Of a DNA stretch of 64,000 nucleotides, positions 9,275 through 17,999 are shown piece by piece. How positions within the stretch are numbered: position 1 is the first letter of the stretch; each line of letters opens with the position of its first letter. Both the position numbers and the translations under genes were made by a program. The notes below the pieces were generated by a model. It was not told the DNA's origin and did not search any database. It saw nothing but the letters and a program-made list of their open reading frames with translations. The stretch is from contig NZ_JAEMNV010000001.1 of the NCBI RefSeq assembly GCF_016482825.1, positions 558,001 to 622,000 of the forward strand. Reading direction: 5' to 3'. Source of the DNA: Antrihabitans stalagmiti. GTDB taxonomy: Bacteria; Actinomycetota; Actinomycetes; Mycobacteriales; Mycobacteriaceae.

Positions 9275-9571
9275 CTAGAGCTTATTGGCGAGCACGTCGA
9301 GCTCGCTGATTTCGGGCGGCGCCGCAAAGAGTTCATCGGCACGTTCGCCGAGGGCCTTGCCGACTGGTCCATTTAGATGTGTTTCGCGGGCGGCTTGGTC
9401 TGGAAATGCGTCGATGATGCCGAACGTCGACGGGCCGAACCGAACCGCGAACCAGGGCTTCGTGCCGGGCTCCTGCTCGACGAGCGGGAGCGCAGATAAG
9501 AGGAATTCCACGACCGCATCTTCTTTGCCGGGTTTAGCTTCGAGTCGAACTAGAAGCGCCTTGGTGGCCAT
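9275..9571 (-). CDS. Antibiotic biosynthesis monooxygenase (ABM) family protein
   Basis: A 98-residue ferredoxin-like protein of the ABM/quinol-monooxygenase group: LVRLEAKPGKEDAVVEFL, then TKPWFAVRFGPSTFGIIDAF and the His of ETHLNGPVG. Members are small homodimers acting on quinols or heme-like ligands without a cofactor. GAGGA five bases before the ATG supports the start. It stands between two small redox/VOC genes; the physiological substrate is unknown. Confidence 0.85.
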   Translation of the reverse strand: MATKALLVRLEAKPGKEDAVVEFLLSALPLVEQEPGTKPWFAVRFGPSTFGIIDAFPDQAARETHLNGPVGKALGERADELFAAPPEISELDVLANKL

Positions 9572-9652
9572 GTCGGTCCTCTGTTCTTAAGTTGGAGTGT
9601 CAAGCGTCACACTGTCGACCGGTAATAGCAAACCTCCCGCGCCAATGCGCGA

Positions 9653-10093
9653 TCAGCCGATCTGTTCGAATAGCGACACGATGATCCCCTCGGGTCCGCG
9701 CACGTAAGCCATCCGAACACTGTTCTCGTACTCCCCGATGCCGCCGATGAGCCCGTACCCGTCCGCAGCCACCGCGTCGACGGCCGCTTGAAGATTCGCG
9801 ACTTCGAATGAAACGTTGCGCAGCCCAAGTTCGTTGGCCATCGCCGTTGGCGACCCTGGCACGTGGTCGGGCTTCATGAAACTCGAGAGCTCCAGCCCGG
9901 ACCCTCCGTTGGGCGGGCGCAGCATCGCGATCTCACAGCGCGCGCCGGGAATGCCACAGACGGTCTCCACGAACTCGCCCTCCACGGATCCGGTGCCCTC
10001 CACCTCGAGGCCAAGCCTGACAAAGAACGCCGTTGCAGCATCGAGGTCTGCGACGGTGATACCGACGTGGTCGAAACGTTGAATGTGTGCCAT
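9653..10093 (-). CDS. VOC family protein
   Basis: A 146-residue glyoxalase-fold protein: FDHVGITVADLDAATAFF at the N-terminus, LRNVSFEVANLQAAVDAV in the second half, and YVRGPEGIIVSLFEQI at the end. The frame is open well upstream, with ATGs at 10102 and 10093. GGAGG at 10103-10107 abuts the first but is 9 nt from the second, so 10093 is chosen. It may epimerise or isomerise a CoA ester (methylmalonyl-CoA-epimerase-like layout), but this is uncertain. Confidence 0.83.
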   Translation of the reverse strand: MAHIQRFDHVGITVADLDAATAFFVRLGLEVEGTGSVEGEFVETVCGIPGARCEIAMLRPPNGGSGLELSSFMKPDHVPGSPTAMANELGLRNVSFEVANLQAAVDAVAADGYGLIGGIGEYENSVRMAYVRGPEGIIVSLFEQIG

Positions 10094-10291
10094 GGGATCC
10101 ATCCTCCAGTCGTTTTGCCGATTCGATCCTGAGACGGAGCCGGGGCGGGGATCTCGACATCCGCATGCCGTTCGAGTGCGTCGAACGCTCAATCCCCCAC
10201 TGGCCATGACCACTTGAGTGAATCGCTCGCGCCACAACGCAAGCGAGCGTTGAATAAAGGCCGGTAGCAGCGGCGGAACGAAGGGGTGCTC

Positions 10292-11164
10292 ATGCCGGAG
10301 CGTGGGCCGTTCGTCCGGCGATTCCGCGTCCCCTTGATTGCGGTGTCCCTCATTGCCGTGTATTGCGCCGTGCTGTTCGCCAGCGCGTTCGATGTCGCAT
10401 TCGGAACGCAGCGGCAACTGTCCATCGATGCTGCTCGTGAATCGACCGTTGTCGATGTAGTGGTGCAGCAGATCCAACCTGAAGTTCAATCGATCGCGGT
10501 GACGGTCACGCTCGTGCCGGGGTTCGAGCTGCTCGACGACCGAGGCCGACTACGCGACGCCGTGGTCGTCGCACTGAATCCCGACACAACACCCGGCGAC
10601 ATCGTCTTTCCAGCCGGTCACCATCCTTCGACGCTTTCGACCAACATGGCGACCGACGGCGATCTGGCGGCGTGGCCGTTCGACCGGTACGTCAGTGAAA
10701 GGTTGACCGTCGACGTATGGAGCGAAACGGCAACCGGTCGTGAACCGATCGCCGCATCGGCACGAATCTCGAACACCATCTACGGCTGGGACGTAACCCA
10801 AACTGCGACAACAGATTCGGCCGTGACAACCGGATTCCGCTACAAGATCACCCTGGCCCGCGCACCGAGCACGTTGGCCTACGACATCATGCTCGTGTCC
10901 ATCCTCGTGGCGCTGCCGGCACTCGGGCTGTTCGTCGCGATCAACACCGTGCGCGGACGCCGTCCGTTCCTCGCACCGCTCACGGGCTGGTTCGCGATCA
11001 TGCTCTTCGCCGAAGTCCAGCTGCGAAACGCGCTTCCCGGCGCTCCCCCACCAGGCAGTTGGATCGACCGATCGGTAACGATCTGGGCGCTGATCGGCCT
11101 CGTCGCAGCGATGACCATGTACGTCGTCGCATGGTGGCGGGACCACGAATCGCAAACAATGTGA
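10292..11164 (+). CDS. DUF4436-family membrane protein
   Basis: A 290-residue protein with one N-terminal membrane segment (LIAVSLIAVYCAVLFASAF), a ~170-residue beta-rich extracytoplasmic part, and three C-terminal membrane segments ending WWRDHESQTM. This layout matches the DUF4436 proteins of rhodococci and mycobacteria, whose role is unknown. AAGGGG five bases before ATG 10292 supports this start over the GTG two codons earlier. It has no operon partner. Confidence 0.8.
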   Translation: MPERGPFVRRFRVPLIAVSLIAVYCAVLFASAFDVAFGTQRQLSIDAARESTVVDVVVQQIQPEVQSIAVTVTLVPGFELLDDRGRLRDAVVVALNPDTTPGDIVFPAGHHPSTLSTNMATDGDLAAWPFDRYVSERLTVDVWSETATGREPIAASARISNTIYGWDVTQTATTDSAVTTGFRYKITLARAPSTLAYDIMLVSILVALPALGLFVAINTVRGRRPFLAPLTGWFAIMLFAEVQLRNALPGAPPPGSWIDRSVTIWALIGLVAAMTMYVVAWWRDHESQTM

Positions 11165-11175
11165 AGGAAAATTCG

Positions 11176-11223
11176 GTTGCGACTACTGGGTTGAATGGAG
11201 TTGCGACTACTGGGTTGAATGGA
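11176..11223 (+). repeat. Perfect tandem duplication, 2 x 24 bp
   Basis: Two identical adjacent 24-bp units (11176-11199 and 11200-11223), each starting GTTGCGACTACTGGG and ending AATGGA. They fill the gap between the stops of two convergent genes (11164 and 11229). The exact identity indicates a recent slippage or duplication event. Confidence 0.9.
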
Positions 11224-11228
11224 ACGGG

Positions 11229-12038
11229 TTATTTGACTTCGGAGCGGCGCAGCAGCACCAGTCCCATGGTGAGCGGGATGACGATCCAGATCATCGTGGT
11301 CGATCCGATCTGGACCCACTCGTGTGCCGATGAGATCTGACCCTCGAACAGTTCGATCTGCGAGTAGTTCCAGTCGATCCAGGGCTGGAGGTCAGTGAAC
11401 GATTCCCTCACCTGGGCCAGGAGCAACAGGATGCCGGAGAGGACGAACGACAGCACGAAGTAGCCCACAATGGCGGCTGCGGAGTTGCGCAGCGCCACGC
11501 CCAGTGTGAAACCGATGGCCATCCCCAACAAGTTGCCCAGGACGATCTGAGCCGCGTGAGCCAGTCCGATGTCCCACACAGTGTCGACCCCGACGATCGC
11601 GGATCCGACCACGTTGCCTATGGCTCCGATCGTGAACGCCACCAGCATCGAGACGAACCCGACGGTCATGGTCGCGATCGCCTTGGCTCCGATGACCCGC
11701 CCCCGGCTCGGTACGAGAGTGAACGTCGTCAGTCCGCTGCGCTGACTCCACTCGCTGGTGACCGCGAGGATCGCGATCATGGGAAGGATCAAAGTCATCG
11801 GGAAGCCGAGCGCGCTAGCGAAGGTCTCGTAGCTGAACGCGGTTTCGGGCACGAAGACGATGGCGACTGTCGCCGCCGCGACCGAGAAGACGCCGATGCT
11901 CATGAGCAGCCAGAAGCCCGAGCGCGTGTCGAACATCTTGCGCAGCTCGACGCCGATGATCCGGGTGGTCGGGATCGGATGTACGACGCGGGCGGCGATC
12001 GGTGTGGTCTGGGTGGTCCGTGTGGTCTGAGTAATCAT
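11229..12038 (-). CDS. ABC transporter permease (ABC-2 type)
   Basis: A 269-residue membrane protein with about six predicted helices (for example FWLLMSIGVFSVAAATVAIV and AAIVGYFVLSFVLSGILLLL) and a cytoplasmic N-terminus with VELRKMFDTRSG, typical of ABC-2 exporters. Its ATG overlaps the ATPase stop (ATGA at 12035-12038), so the two are translationally coupled. With the divergent histidine kinase/response regulator it forms a common actinobacterial exporter-plus-sensor unit. The substrate is unknown, possibly a membrane-active peptide or drug. Confidence 0.88.
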   Translation of the reverse strand: MITQTTRTTQTTPIAARVVHPIPTTRIIGVELRKMFDTRSGFWLLMSIGVFSVAAATVAIVFVPETAFSYETFASALGFPMTLILPMIAILAVTSEWSQRSGLTTFTLVPSRGRVIGAKAIATMTVGFVSMLVAFTIGAIGNVVGSAIVGVDTVWDIGLAHAAQIVLGNLLGMAIGFTLGVALRNSAAAIVGYFVLSFVLSGILLLLAQVRESFTDLQPWIDWNYSQIELFEGQISSAHEWVQIGSTTMIWIVIPLTMGLVLLRRSEVK

Positions 12039-12952
12039 GCTGCTGCCCCTCCTTCGGGAACGGTGTTGTCGCGCTGGGATTCCGCGGTGAGCTCGAGGAA
12101 CATCTCCTCCAGACCAGCGCCGTCCGCGGGGCGCAGTTCGGTCAGGGCGATTCCGGCCACGAGGGCGACCCGGCCGACGTGGTGCGGTTCGGCATGGGTG
12201 TGGAGCGAGCCTCCGCCCGAGGATGAGGCGCCGATGCCGGCGTCCGCGAGGGCGGCGGCGAGCCGGGTGTTGTCCGCGGACGAGACGACGGTCCCGGCAG
12301 TCGACAGCAGATCCCGCTTGGTCCCCTCAGCGACAATCCGGCCGTTCCCGATCACGACCAGGTCGTCGGCGATCACCTCGATCTCGTGCAGTAGGTGTGA
12401 AGACAACAGCACCGTGCCACCCTGGTCGGCGAAGTCGCGCAACAGGTCTCGCATCCATCGGATGCCGGCGGGGTCGAGGCCGTTGGCAGGCTCGTCGAGG
12501 ACCAGGACGGCGGGGTCGCCGATGAGAGCGGTCGCGATGCCGAGGCGCTGCCGCATGCCGAGGGAGTAGTTGCGGATCCTGCCGTCGCCCTCCTTCTCCG
12601 TCAGCGACACCCGACGCAACATCTCGGGCACCCGGCTGGTCGGCAACCCCATGGTGCGGGCCGCGATTGTGAGCACCTCGCGGCCGGTCCGGCCGGCGTG
12701 CTGGGCCGAAGCATCGAGGAGTACCCCGATCTCGATGCCCGGGTTCGGCAGGTCGGCGTACCGGCCGCCGAGGACCTCGACGTGGCCGGAGGTGGCCGCG
12801 CTCAGGCCGACCATGATCCGCATCGTGGTCGACTTGCCTGCGCCGTTTGGGCCGAGGAAGCCGGTGACGCGGCCGGGTCGTGCTGTGAACGAGACGTCGT
12901 CGACGGCGGTCACGCCGCGATAGCTCTTGGTCAGGTGGTGAACAGTGATCAT
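12035..12952 (-). CDS. ABC transporter ATP-binding protein
   Basis: A 305-residue ATPase of the ABC-2 exporter class: Walker A GPNGAGKST near residue 34, signature YSLGMRQR, Walker B VLVLDEPANGLDP and H-loop SSHLLHE. The ~100-residue C-terminal extension, including SSADNTRLAAALADAGIG, is typical of drug-export ATPases. It drives the coupled permease encoded directly downstream. The gene starts 133 bp from the divergent histidine-kinase gene, so the two units probably share a control region. Confidence 0.92.
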   Translation of the reverse strand: MITVHHLTKSYRGVTAVDDVSFTARPGRVTGFLGPNGAGKSTTMRIMVGLSAATSGHVEVLGGRYADLPNPGIEIGVLLDASAQHAGRTGREVLTIAARTMGLPTSRVPEMLRRVSLTEKEGDGRIRNYSLGMRQRLGIATALIGDPAVLVLDEPANGLDPAGIRWMRDLLRDFADQGGTVLLSSHLLHEIEVIADDLVVIGNGRIVAEGTKRDLLSTAGTVVSSADNTRLAAALADAGIGASSSGGGSLHTHAEPHHVGRVALVAGIALTELRPADGAGLEEMFLELTAESQRDNTVPEGGAAA

Positions 12953-13085
12953 GACCGGAATCCTCGCCGCGACCGGGCCTCCGCCACATCGGCTTCGAGG
13001 TCGGACCCACCTAGGCCGATGGGATGGTCGGCGTCTCGTTCTTCTGGAGGATCTGCGATGCCTCGGCAGTCCCTACGCTTGGTGC

Positions 13086-14228
13086 GTGATCCCTTCCGCC
13101 CTGCGCTCGCTATGGGACGAGCCCCGCGCCGCCGACGCGCACGAACAGACGTGGCGCGACCGAGTACTGGTCGGCGCTGTGATGGTGATGGCGCTGCTCG
13201 AAGGAATTCTCCGCGAGGACGTCACCTGGCGGCCGGTCGTGACGATCGTGACAGTCGGACTTGCGTCGGTACTGCTGTGGCGGCGTACCCATCCTCTGGT
13301 CTGCATCCTGGTGGCCTTCGGCATCGGCACGGCGTTGGGGCTGGCGAGCGAGCTGGCCGGGATCCCTGGTGTGGGTCTGTACACGATGAGCTACGTCCTG
13401 GTTCTCGTCTACGCACTGGTCCGCTGGGGCTCAGGGCGTCAGATCGTGATCGGGCTGGCGGTGGTGGCGGTCGCTACGGTTGTCAGCGTGACGACCGACT
13501 ACACCGGGCCGGCCGAGCTCTTCGGTGGGCTCGCCGTTCTGGCGGCGGCGTCGGCGGGAGGTGCGGCGTTGCGTTACCGAGCCGAGAGTTGGCGCCGCGC
13601 GCTCGACCAGGTCCGCAGCCAGGAGCGCGTCGGTCTCGCGCGCGAGCTGCACGACTCGGTCGCCCACCACGTCTCGGCGATCACTGTGCAAGCGCAGGCC
13701 GGCCGGGCGATGGCCAGGAAGCGACCCGAAGCGGCGCTCGAGGCGCTTTCGGTGATCGAAGGGGAAGCGTCGCGGACACTGGCGGAGATGCGGGCGATGG
13801 TCCGGGTGCTGCGCGACGGAGCTCCCGCGGAGTACTCCCCCCAACCGGGCTGCGCCGACCTGATGTCCCTCGCCCGCCGCGACCCGGACCCCGTCGTCGA
13901 CGTCGAGTTGGCAGGTGATCTGGGCGGACTTCGTCCCCAGGTCGACGCGGCCGTGTACCGGATAGCGCAGGAGGCGCTGACCAACGCACTGCGGCACGCT
14001 CGAAACGCCTCACGTGTGGAGATCCGGGTCGCCGAGGGCGCAGGAAGGCTGCGGATCCGGGTGACCGACAACGGCCGGATCGACCCGGCACGGCCAGCGC
14101 CCCACGGCTTCGGGCTGCTGGGGATGTCCGAGCGCGTGCGGCTGCTCGGCGGCACGCTGCGCGCTGGGCCGATGCCCGAGGGCGGGTGGGCAGTCGACGC
14201 CGAGCTACCGACGGAGATACCCCGATGA
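13086..14228 (+). CDS. NarL-type sensor histidine kinase
   Basis: This 380-residue kinase has four to five membrane helices (residues ~30-160), a HisKA_3 dimerisation helix with phospho-acceptor H189 in RELHDSVAHH, and an ATPase domain with QEALTNALRHA, VTDNGR and GFGLLGMSERV. There is no long extracytoplasmic sensor loop, so it may sense membrane perturbation. The open frame runs further upstream without homology; the GTG at 13086 gives the family-typical N-terminus, but no good Shine-Dalgarno is present and the transcript may be leaderless. It overlaps the response-regulator gene by ATGA. Confidence 0.87.
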   Translation: MIPSALRSLWDEPRAADAHEQTWRDRVLVGAVMVMALLEGILREDVTWRPVVTIVTVGLASVLLWRRTHPLVCILVAFGIGTALGLASELAGIPGVGLYTMSYVLVLVYALVRWGSGRQIVIGLAVVAVATVVSVTTDYTGPAELFGGLAVLAAASAGGAALRYRAESWRRALDQVRSQERVGLARELHDSVAHHVSAITVQAQAGRAMARKRPEAALEALSVIEGEASRTLAEMRAMVRVLRDGAPAEYSPQPGCADLMSLARRDPDPVVDVELAGDLGGLRPQVDAAVYRIAQEALTNALRHARNASRVEIRVAEGAGRLRIRVTDNGRIDPARPAPHGFGLLGMSERVRLLGGTLRAGPMPEGGWAVDAELPTEIPR

Positions 14229-14881
14229 CGGTTCGCGTGTTGGTGGCCGACGACCAAGATCTGGTGCGCACCGGCCTGTCGATGATCCTCGACGCCGAGC
14301 CCGACATCGACGTCGTCGGCCAGGCCGCCGACGGCAAAGCCGCCGTCGAGCTCGCGCGTCGGCTCCGCCCCGACGTCTGCCTGGTCGACATTCGTATGCC
14401 CGGGATTGACGGTATCGAGGTGACCGAACTCCTCGCAGGGCGAGACGTCCCGGACCCGATCGCGGTGGTGGTGATCACGACCTTCGACCTGGACGAGTAC
14501 GTCCACGGCGCGCTTCGGGCAGGCGCTCGCGGATTTCTTCTCAAGGATGCCGGGCCCGAGCTGCTGGTGCAGGCCGTACATGCCGCCGCCGTCGGCGATG
14601 CGCTGATAGCGCCGAACATCACCCGACGGCTGCTGGCGACCCTCGCAGCGGGGGCCTCGTCGAAGCGCCGTACCCAACCGACCGAGCCGCTCACTCAACG
14701 CGAGGAGCAGGTGCTGAAACTGGTCGCCGTCGGCCGCACGAACGCCGAGATCGCAGCCGAGCTGTTCATCAGCTCGACGACCGCCAAGACCCACGTCGCG
14801 AGCCTGCTGGCCAAGATCGGCTCCCGGAACAGGGTCGAGATTGCGATGTGGGCCTACGACACCGGCCGGGTGGGGCAGTGA
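14225..14881 (+). CDS. NarL/LuxR-type response regulator
   Basis: A 218-residue regulator with a receiver domain (acidic pocket D9-D10, phospho-acceptor D55 in CLVDIRMPG, switch Thr in VVITTFD, Lys in FLLKDA) and a C-terminal LuxR HTH (TQREEQVLKLVAVGRTNAEI). Its ATG overlaps the kinase stop, so both are made together. It probably controls the divergent ABC exporter operon, as in many BceRS/LiaRS-like actinobacterial pairs; that target is inferred from position. Confidence 0.93.
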   Translation: MTVRVLVADDQDLVRTGLSMILDAEPDIDVVGQAADGKAAVELARRLRPDVCLVDIRMPGIDGIEVTELLAGRDVPDPIAVVVITTFDLDEYVHGALRAGARGFLLKDAGPELLVQAVHAAAVGDALIAPNITRRLLATLAAGASSKRRTQPTEPLTQREEQVLKLVAVGRTNAEIAAELFISSTTAKTHVASLLAKIGSRNRVEIAMWAYDTGRVGQ

Positions 14882-14947
14882 ACCGAACCTGACCTACATG
14901 CACGACGATTGGTTTCTGGTCAGGGCCTGCGGGCGTACTGCGTTGGG

Positions 14948-15433
14948 TCAGGAACTTGGCGGAATTTGGCGCACCACGGATTCGTACAGGCGCCTGATTG
15001 CCGTCAAGACTTCCGTCGGCTCGATGTAATTGTTCTTCGCGCGCAATGCACGTTCCAAGTCTTCCCCGTCTCTAATGCTTTCGGGGACAAGCACATTCCA
15101 TTCGAACCCTCGCGGTTGCGGACGGACCCCCGCCTCTGCGAGGTAGGAGTTGACGTCGTCGTTCACCATCCGGAGGTCTTCCTCGGTGAAGGGCTCGAAC
15201 CACACTTCCTCGGGTTCCTTGCCCGGATGACCGCGGGTCACCTTCACCGGAGGATGTGCGGACGCTGGATACGGTCTTCGGAAACACCGGTGCGGTCCTG
15301 CAACCCAAGCGGTCAGCGCTCCATGGCCGTTCGGGATCACGCTGACATAGCGACCGGCGGGGAGTTCGCCGGGTACTTGATCGTCCGTCTCGGCCAACGG
15401 ATACTCGCTCCAGTAGTGCGCCATGCCGTCCAT
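14948..15433 (-). CDS. Hypothetical protein
   Basis: A 161-residue cytoplasmic protein without a recognised family. It is rich in charged and aromatic residues, with segments such as VWFEPFTEEDLRMVNDDVN and a helical C-terminus. Codon usage looks coding. ATGs at 15433 and 15424 are both possible starts. It is convergent to the response-regulator gene and follows the alpha/beta hydrolase gene on the same strand by 31 bp, so it may share that transcript. Confidence 0.6.
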   Translation of the reverse strand: MDGMAHYWSEYPLAETDDQVPGELPAGRYVSVIPNGHGALTAWVAGPHRCFRRPYPASAHPPVKVTRGHPGKEPEEVWFEPFTEEDLRMVNDDVNSYLAEAGVRPQPRGFEWNVLVPESIRDGEDLERALRAKNNYIEPTEVLTAIRRLYESVVRQIPPSS

Positions 15434-15464
15434 TCTGGTCGGTCCGCAAACCGAGAAACAGCGC

Positions 15465-16289
15465 TCAACCGGCGAAGAAGTCCAAGACGGGCGGGGCGAC
15501 GGACGCTGCGTCGACCGCGTGACCAGGTGCGTCGATCGTCCGCCTGGTTACGTGTGACAGCGCCTTCGCCACAGCATCGGCTGCGGCCTCGAAGAATTCG
15601 ACAGGTAGGGCAGGCATGTACGGGTCGGAGGTGGATCGGGTGAGCACCAACGTTGCCTGACGAATGCCGGCAAGTCGGTCCGCGGGAGGAGGCCCGTCGT
15701 CGCCGATGACCGCGGCGTCGTAGGCGAGTGTCGGCGCCAGCCTGAGCAGATCGTCCCAGAACGGTGCCGTTCGTGCGCCGGCGAGGTCGTCGTCGCTGGC
15801 GCCCCCTAGCCGCATGAACGCCGCGAGCGCCTCGTCGATCTGCCCTTGCTTCAGCGACTCAGCCAGACGGGCACGGTATGCACGCCAGCGCGCCACCGCC
15901 TCGGCTTCCACGCTGTACGGCACGTCGTACACCACGAGACGATCCACCGGCAGGTCGGCCGCGGCGGCCTCGAGGGCGAGCGCAGCACCGGTCGAGGCAC
16001 CGAACACGTGCGCCGAACCGCCGGCCTCGTCGAGCAGCGCCGCCAGATCCTCGACTTCCCGCTGCACCGCGTACGGTTGCGTGTCTCCGCTGTCGGCCCG
16101 TCCCCGACGCGAATAGTTGTACACGGTGAAATCGCGCGCCAACTCCGTTGCAAGAGCGGCATTTTCCGAGCCGTCGTCGAGGCCGCCGCCAACGAGTATC
16201 ACAGCAGGGCCGGCCCCGTCGCGCTGATAGGCGATCGGCGTTCCATCGGCGGACGTCACTGTTTGCCTGGCACCAGTCATGACACGCAA
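15465..16289 (-). CDS. Alpha/beta hydrolase
   Basis: A 274-residue alpha/beta-hydrolase-fold enzyme: oxyanion region VILVGGGLDDGS, nucleophile elbow FGASTGAAL, cap domain in the middle, and a probable catalytic His in DAPGHAVDAA. Such proteins hydrolyse esters, lactones or C-C bonds; the substrate is unknown. It starts 21 bp after the end of the broken LysR gene on the same strand, so that regulator probably once controlled it. Confidence 0.85.
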   Translation of the reverse strand: MRVMTGARQTVTSADGTPIAYQRDGAGPAVILVGGGLDDGSENAALATELARDFTVYNYSRRGRADSGDTQPYAVQREVEDLAALLDEAGGSAHVFGASTGAALALEAAAADLPVDRLVVYDVPYSVEAEAVARWRAYRARLAESLKQGQIDEALAAFMRLGGASDDDLAGARTAPFWDDLLRLAPTLAYDAAVIGDDGPPPADRLAGIRQATLVLTRSTSDPYMPALPVEFFEAAADAVAKALSHVTRRTIDAPGHAVDAASVAPPVLDFFAG

Positions 16290-16310
16290 TCTACCGTCGC
16301 GCAGAAAGAT

Positions 16311-17084
16311 TCAACGCTCTCGGGGATCGTCCGCCGGCTCGAGATCCGCCGCATGAAAGCGGTGCCCCGACTCCCCCGGCGGCGAGGACGACACATCGAC
16401 AAGGAGTTCCATTGCCTCGCGCCCGAAACGGCGTGGTGCGATATCAACTGCAAGGATTTGGGTAATTTCAAGCTCGCTGACCGGGTCTCCCGCGAGTGAC
16501 GCGACACGGAAACCCCGTTCGCCGTCCGTAGCGAGTGACCTACCGAGCGCCTGCAGCATCGGCACAGCGCGACCCGCCAAACCCTGCGGACCGAAGCCGA
16601 ATTCTTCGGACGCGATCGCCATGACGCCAACACTGTCGGGCGCTTCGACAGGCAGCCGAAGCAGGCCGATGTCCACAGCGCCGGCGACCACGTTAAGTAC
16701 CTGGTCGGCTGTGCTGCCTGCGACCGCTTCGACCTCGACACCCAAACGTTCGCACATCGCGCCGATGCGTTCCGGTACAACGGGATTCGCACCATTCAGC
16801 ACACCGAGACGGACTACGTTCAGAGCGGCCGTTCTGGAAGTCGACAGTGCCGTATCTGCGGCCGTCAGGGTGGCACGACAGCCGTCGAGAAAGACTGCCC
16901 CTATCGGGGTCAGATCGACGCCCTGGGAGCTGCGCACGAACAGCGGTGCCCCGACTTCGCGTTCGAGCGCCTGAATCTGCTGGCTGACCGTCGGCGTCGA
17001 CACGTGCAGCCGTTATACAGCGCGCCCGAAATGACGTTCGTCGGCGACCGCGACGAAGTACCGCAGTTGGCGCAGCTCCCCCAC
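16311..17084 (-). pseudogene. LysR-family regulator with in-frame TAA in the HTH
   Basis: Reading from a GTG at 17084, the frame encodes a LysR N-terminus (LRQLRYFVAVADERHFGRAV), then hits TAA at 17013-17015, then resumes in the same frame with RLHVSTPTVSQQIQALE and a normal effector domain. The stop falls inside the DNA-binding HTH, so any protein restarted at the GTG at 17003 would lack helix 1 and probably not bind DNA. The rest (230 codons) is intact. It is a fresh nonsense allele or a base-call error. Confidence 0.82.
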
Positions 17085-17202
17085 CTCGAAACCTATCGGT
17101 GGGGCCTCGGCGCGGTTTAGATCGGTCCCCCGATACGAATCGGTACGAGGGATCTCGGCTCGCTCGTCACAGGAATTCCGAAATCGACAACGATCTTTCG
17201 GA

Positions 17203-17649
17203 TCAAATGCAGACCGATCCGAAGATGCAGTTTTGATTGTTCGGCACCGTAACCGTGGCCGGTTCAGCAGTCTTCGTGGTGTCTTGGGCGTTGAACGTCG
17301 CCCATACCTCTGTGACGCCGACGTTTACGCACTTCCAGTGAATGTCGTAGGTACCGTTCGGCACGTTTTCGAACACCACGGGCGCTGTTCCGCTAGCCGG
17401 AACGTCCGTATAGGTGAGGCCGAACGTCGGGGCTGAGTTGTTCGGATCAACCGTCCCAGCGGGAAAGCCAGCAACCCCGCACGTGATTTGCCCGCCGGAG
17501 TTGTTGGCTATCACCGATGTGACCTTGTTCGCTGAGACGCTGGCCGTCCCGGAAACATCGATGGGTGCTGCACTGGCCGTAGCGGGAGCACATAGGAAGA
17601 ACAGTAGAAGTCCGGCGATAGCTGCGAACGTTCGAAGTGAGAACTTCAT
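17203..17649 (-). CDS. Small secreted protein, paralogue of the 7.3-kb protein
   Basis: The 148-residue product has a signal peptide (FAAIAGLLLFFLCAPATASA) and a mature domain with SANKVTSVIANNSGGQITC, then VPNGTYDIHWKC and a late Trp, the same motif order as the product at 7288-7821. The frame continues upstream without a signal peptide; GAAAGGTCG before ATG 17649 supports this start. The C-terminus has two more cysteines (QNCIFGSVC), so two disulfides are possible. The function is unknown. Confidence 0.78.
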   Translation of the reverse strand: MKFSLRTFAAIAGLLLFFLCAPATASAAPIDVSGTASVSANKVTSVIANNSGGQITCGVAGFPAGTVDPNNSAPTFGLTYTDVPASGTAPVVFENVPNGTYDIHWKCVNVGVTEVWATFNAQDTTKTAEPATVTVPNNQNCIFGSVCI

Positions 17650-17751
17650 TATCGACCTTTCGAGGTGTGTCGGCCCACAGGGGTACGGCCAATCAATCAC
17701 AGGCCTTAGCTTGCTGTCCCCGGGTTGATGCAGTTCGAAACCCGATGGACT

Positions 17752-17830
17752 TGTAACTCGCTCAGGAAGCTTTCGGAGCGAGCTCATTCCGGTCGATGGG
17801 CGGTCGCACAATCACAATGGATCGAACGGC
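17752..17830 (-). pseudogene. 3'-end scrap of a ferredoxin-reductase gene
   Basis: Minus-strand translation gives RPPIDRNELAPKAS and a stop, matching RLPIDRNQLADPESS near the C-terminus of the reductase encoded at 19447-20691. The nucleotides at about 17757-17805 align with 19480-19526 at high identity with a few indels. Nothing else of a reductase is recognisable, so this is a remnant of a second copy or a recombination scar on the far side of the permease gene. Confidence 0.65.
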
Positions 17831-17921
17831 TGAAGCGCTAAAGCCCGCTCCAATCGTCATGGCTAAGGGTACAAACACCCTTACGCTTGCCGTGGCTGTC
17901 ACGTCGATCGAAGGGGCTTCC

Positions 17922-17999
17922 ATGGCAAGCACCCGTGTCTACCTCTCCAACGCTGAGAGCAAGGACAATTCGATCGAAATCATCGAGGTGTCAGGATGA
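17922..17999 (+). CDS. Possible 25-residue leader peptide before permease
   Basis: A short frame (MASTRVYLSNAESKDNSI... ending VSG) begins at an ATG five bases after a strong AAGGGG and ends in a TGA that overlaps the permease ATG (ATGA). The frame extends upstream to 17796 but overlaps the reductase scrap there, so the short version is preferred. Translational coupling to the permease is plausible. No homology is recognised. Confidence 0.4.
   Translation: MASTRVYLSNAESKDNSIEIIEVSG

Noticed and set aside
8987-9376. 129-codon frame overlapping PPOX and ABM genes
   Set aside because: It overlaps both real genes and the hairpin at 9219-9258; no homology.
12945-13085. Longer N-terminus for the histidine kinase
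   Set aside because: The extra 47 residues are proline- and arginine-rich without homology and run into the divergent ABC promoter; GTG 13086 gives a normal kinase start.
17796-17921. 67-codon version of the permease leader
   Set aside because: Its first part overlaps the reductase scrap and has no ribosome site; only the last 25 codons have one.
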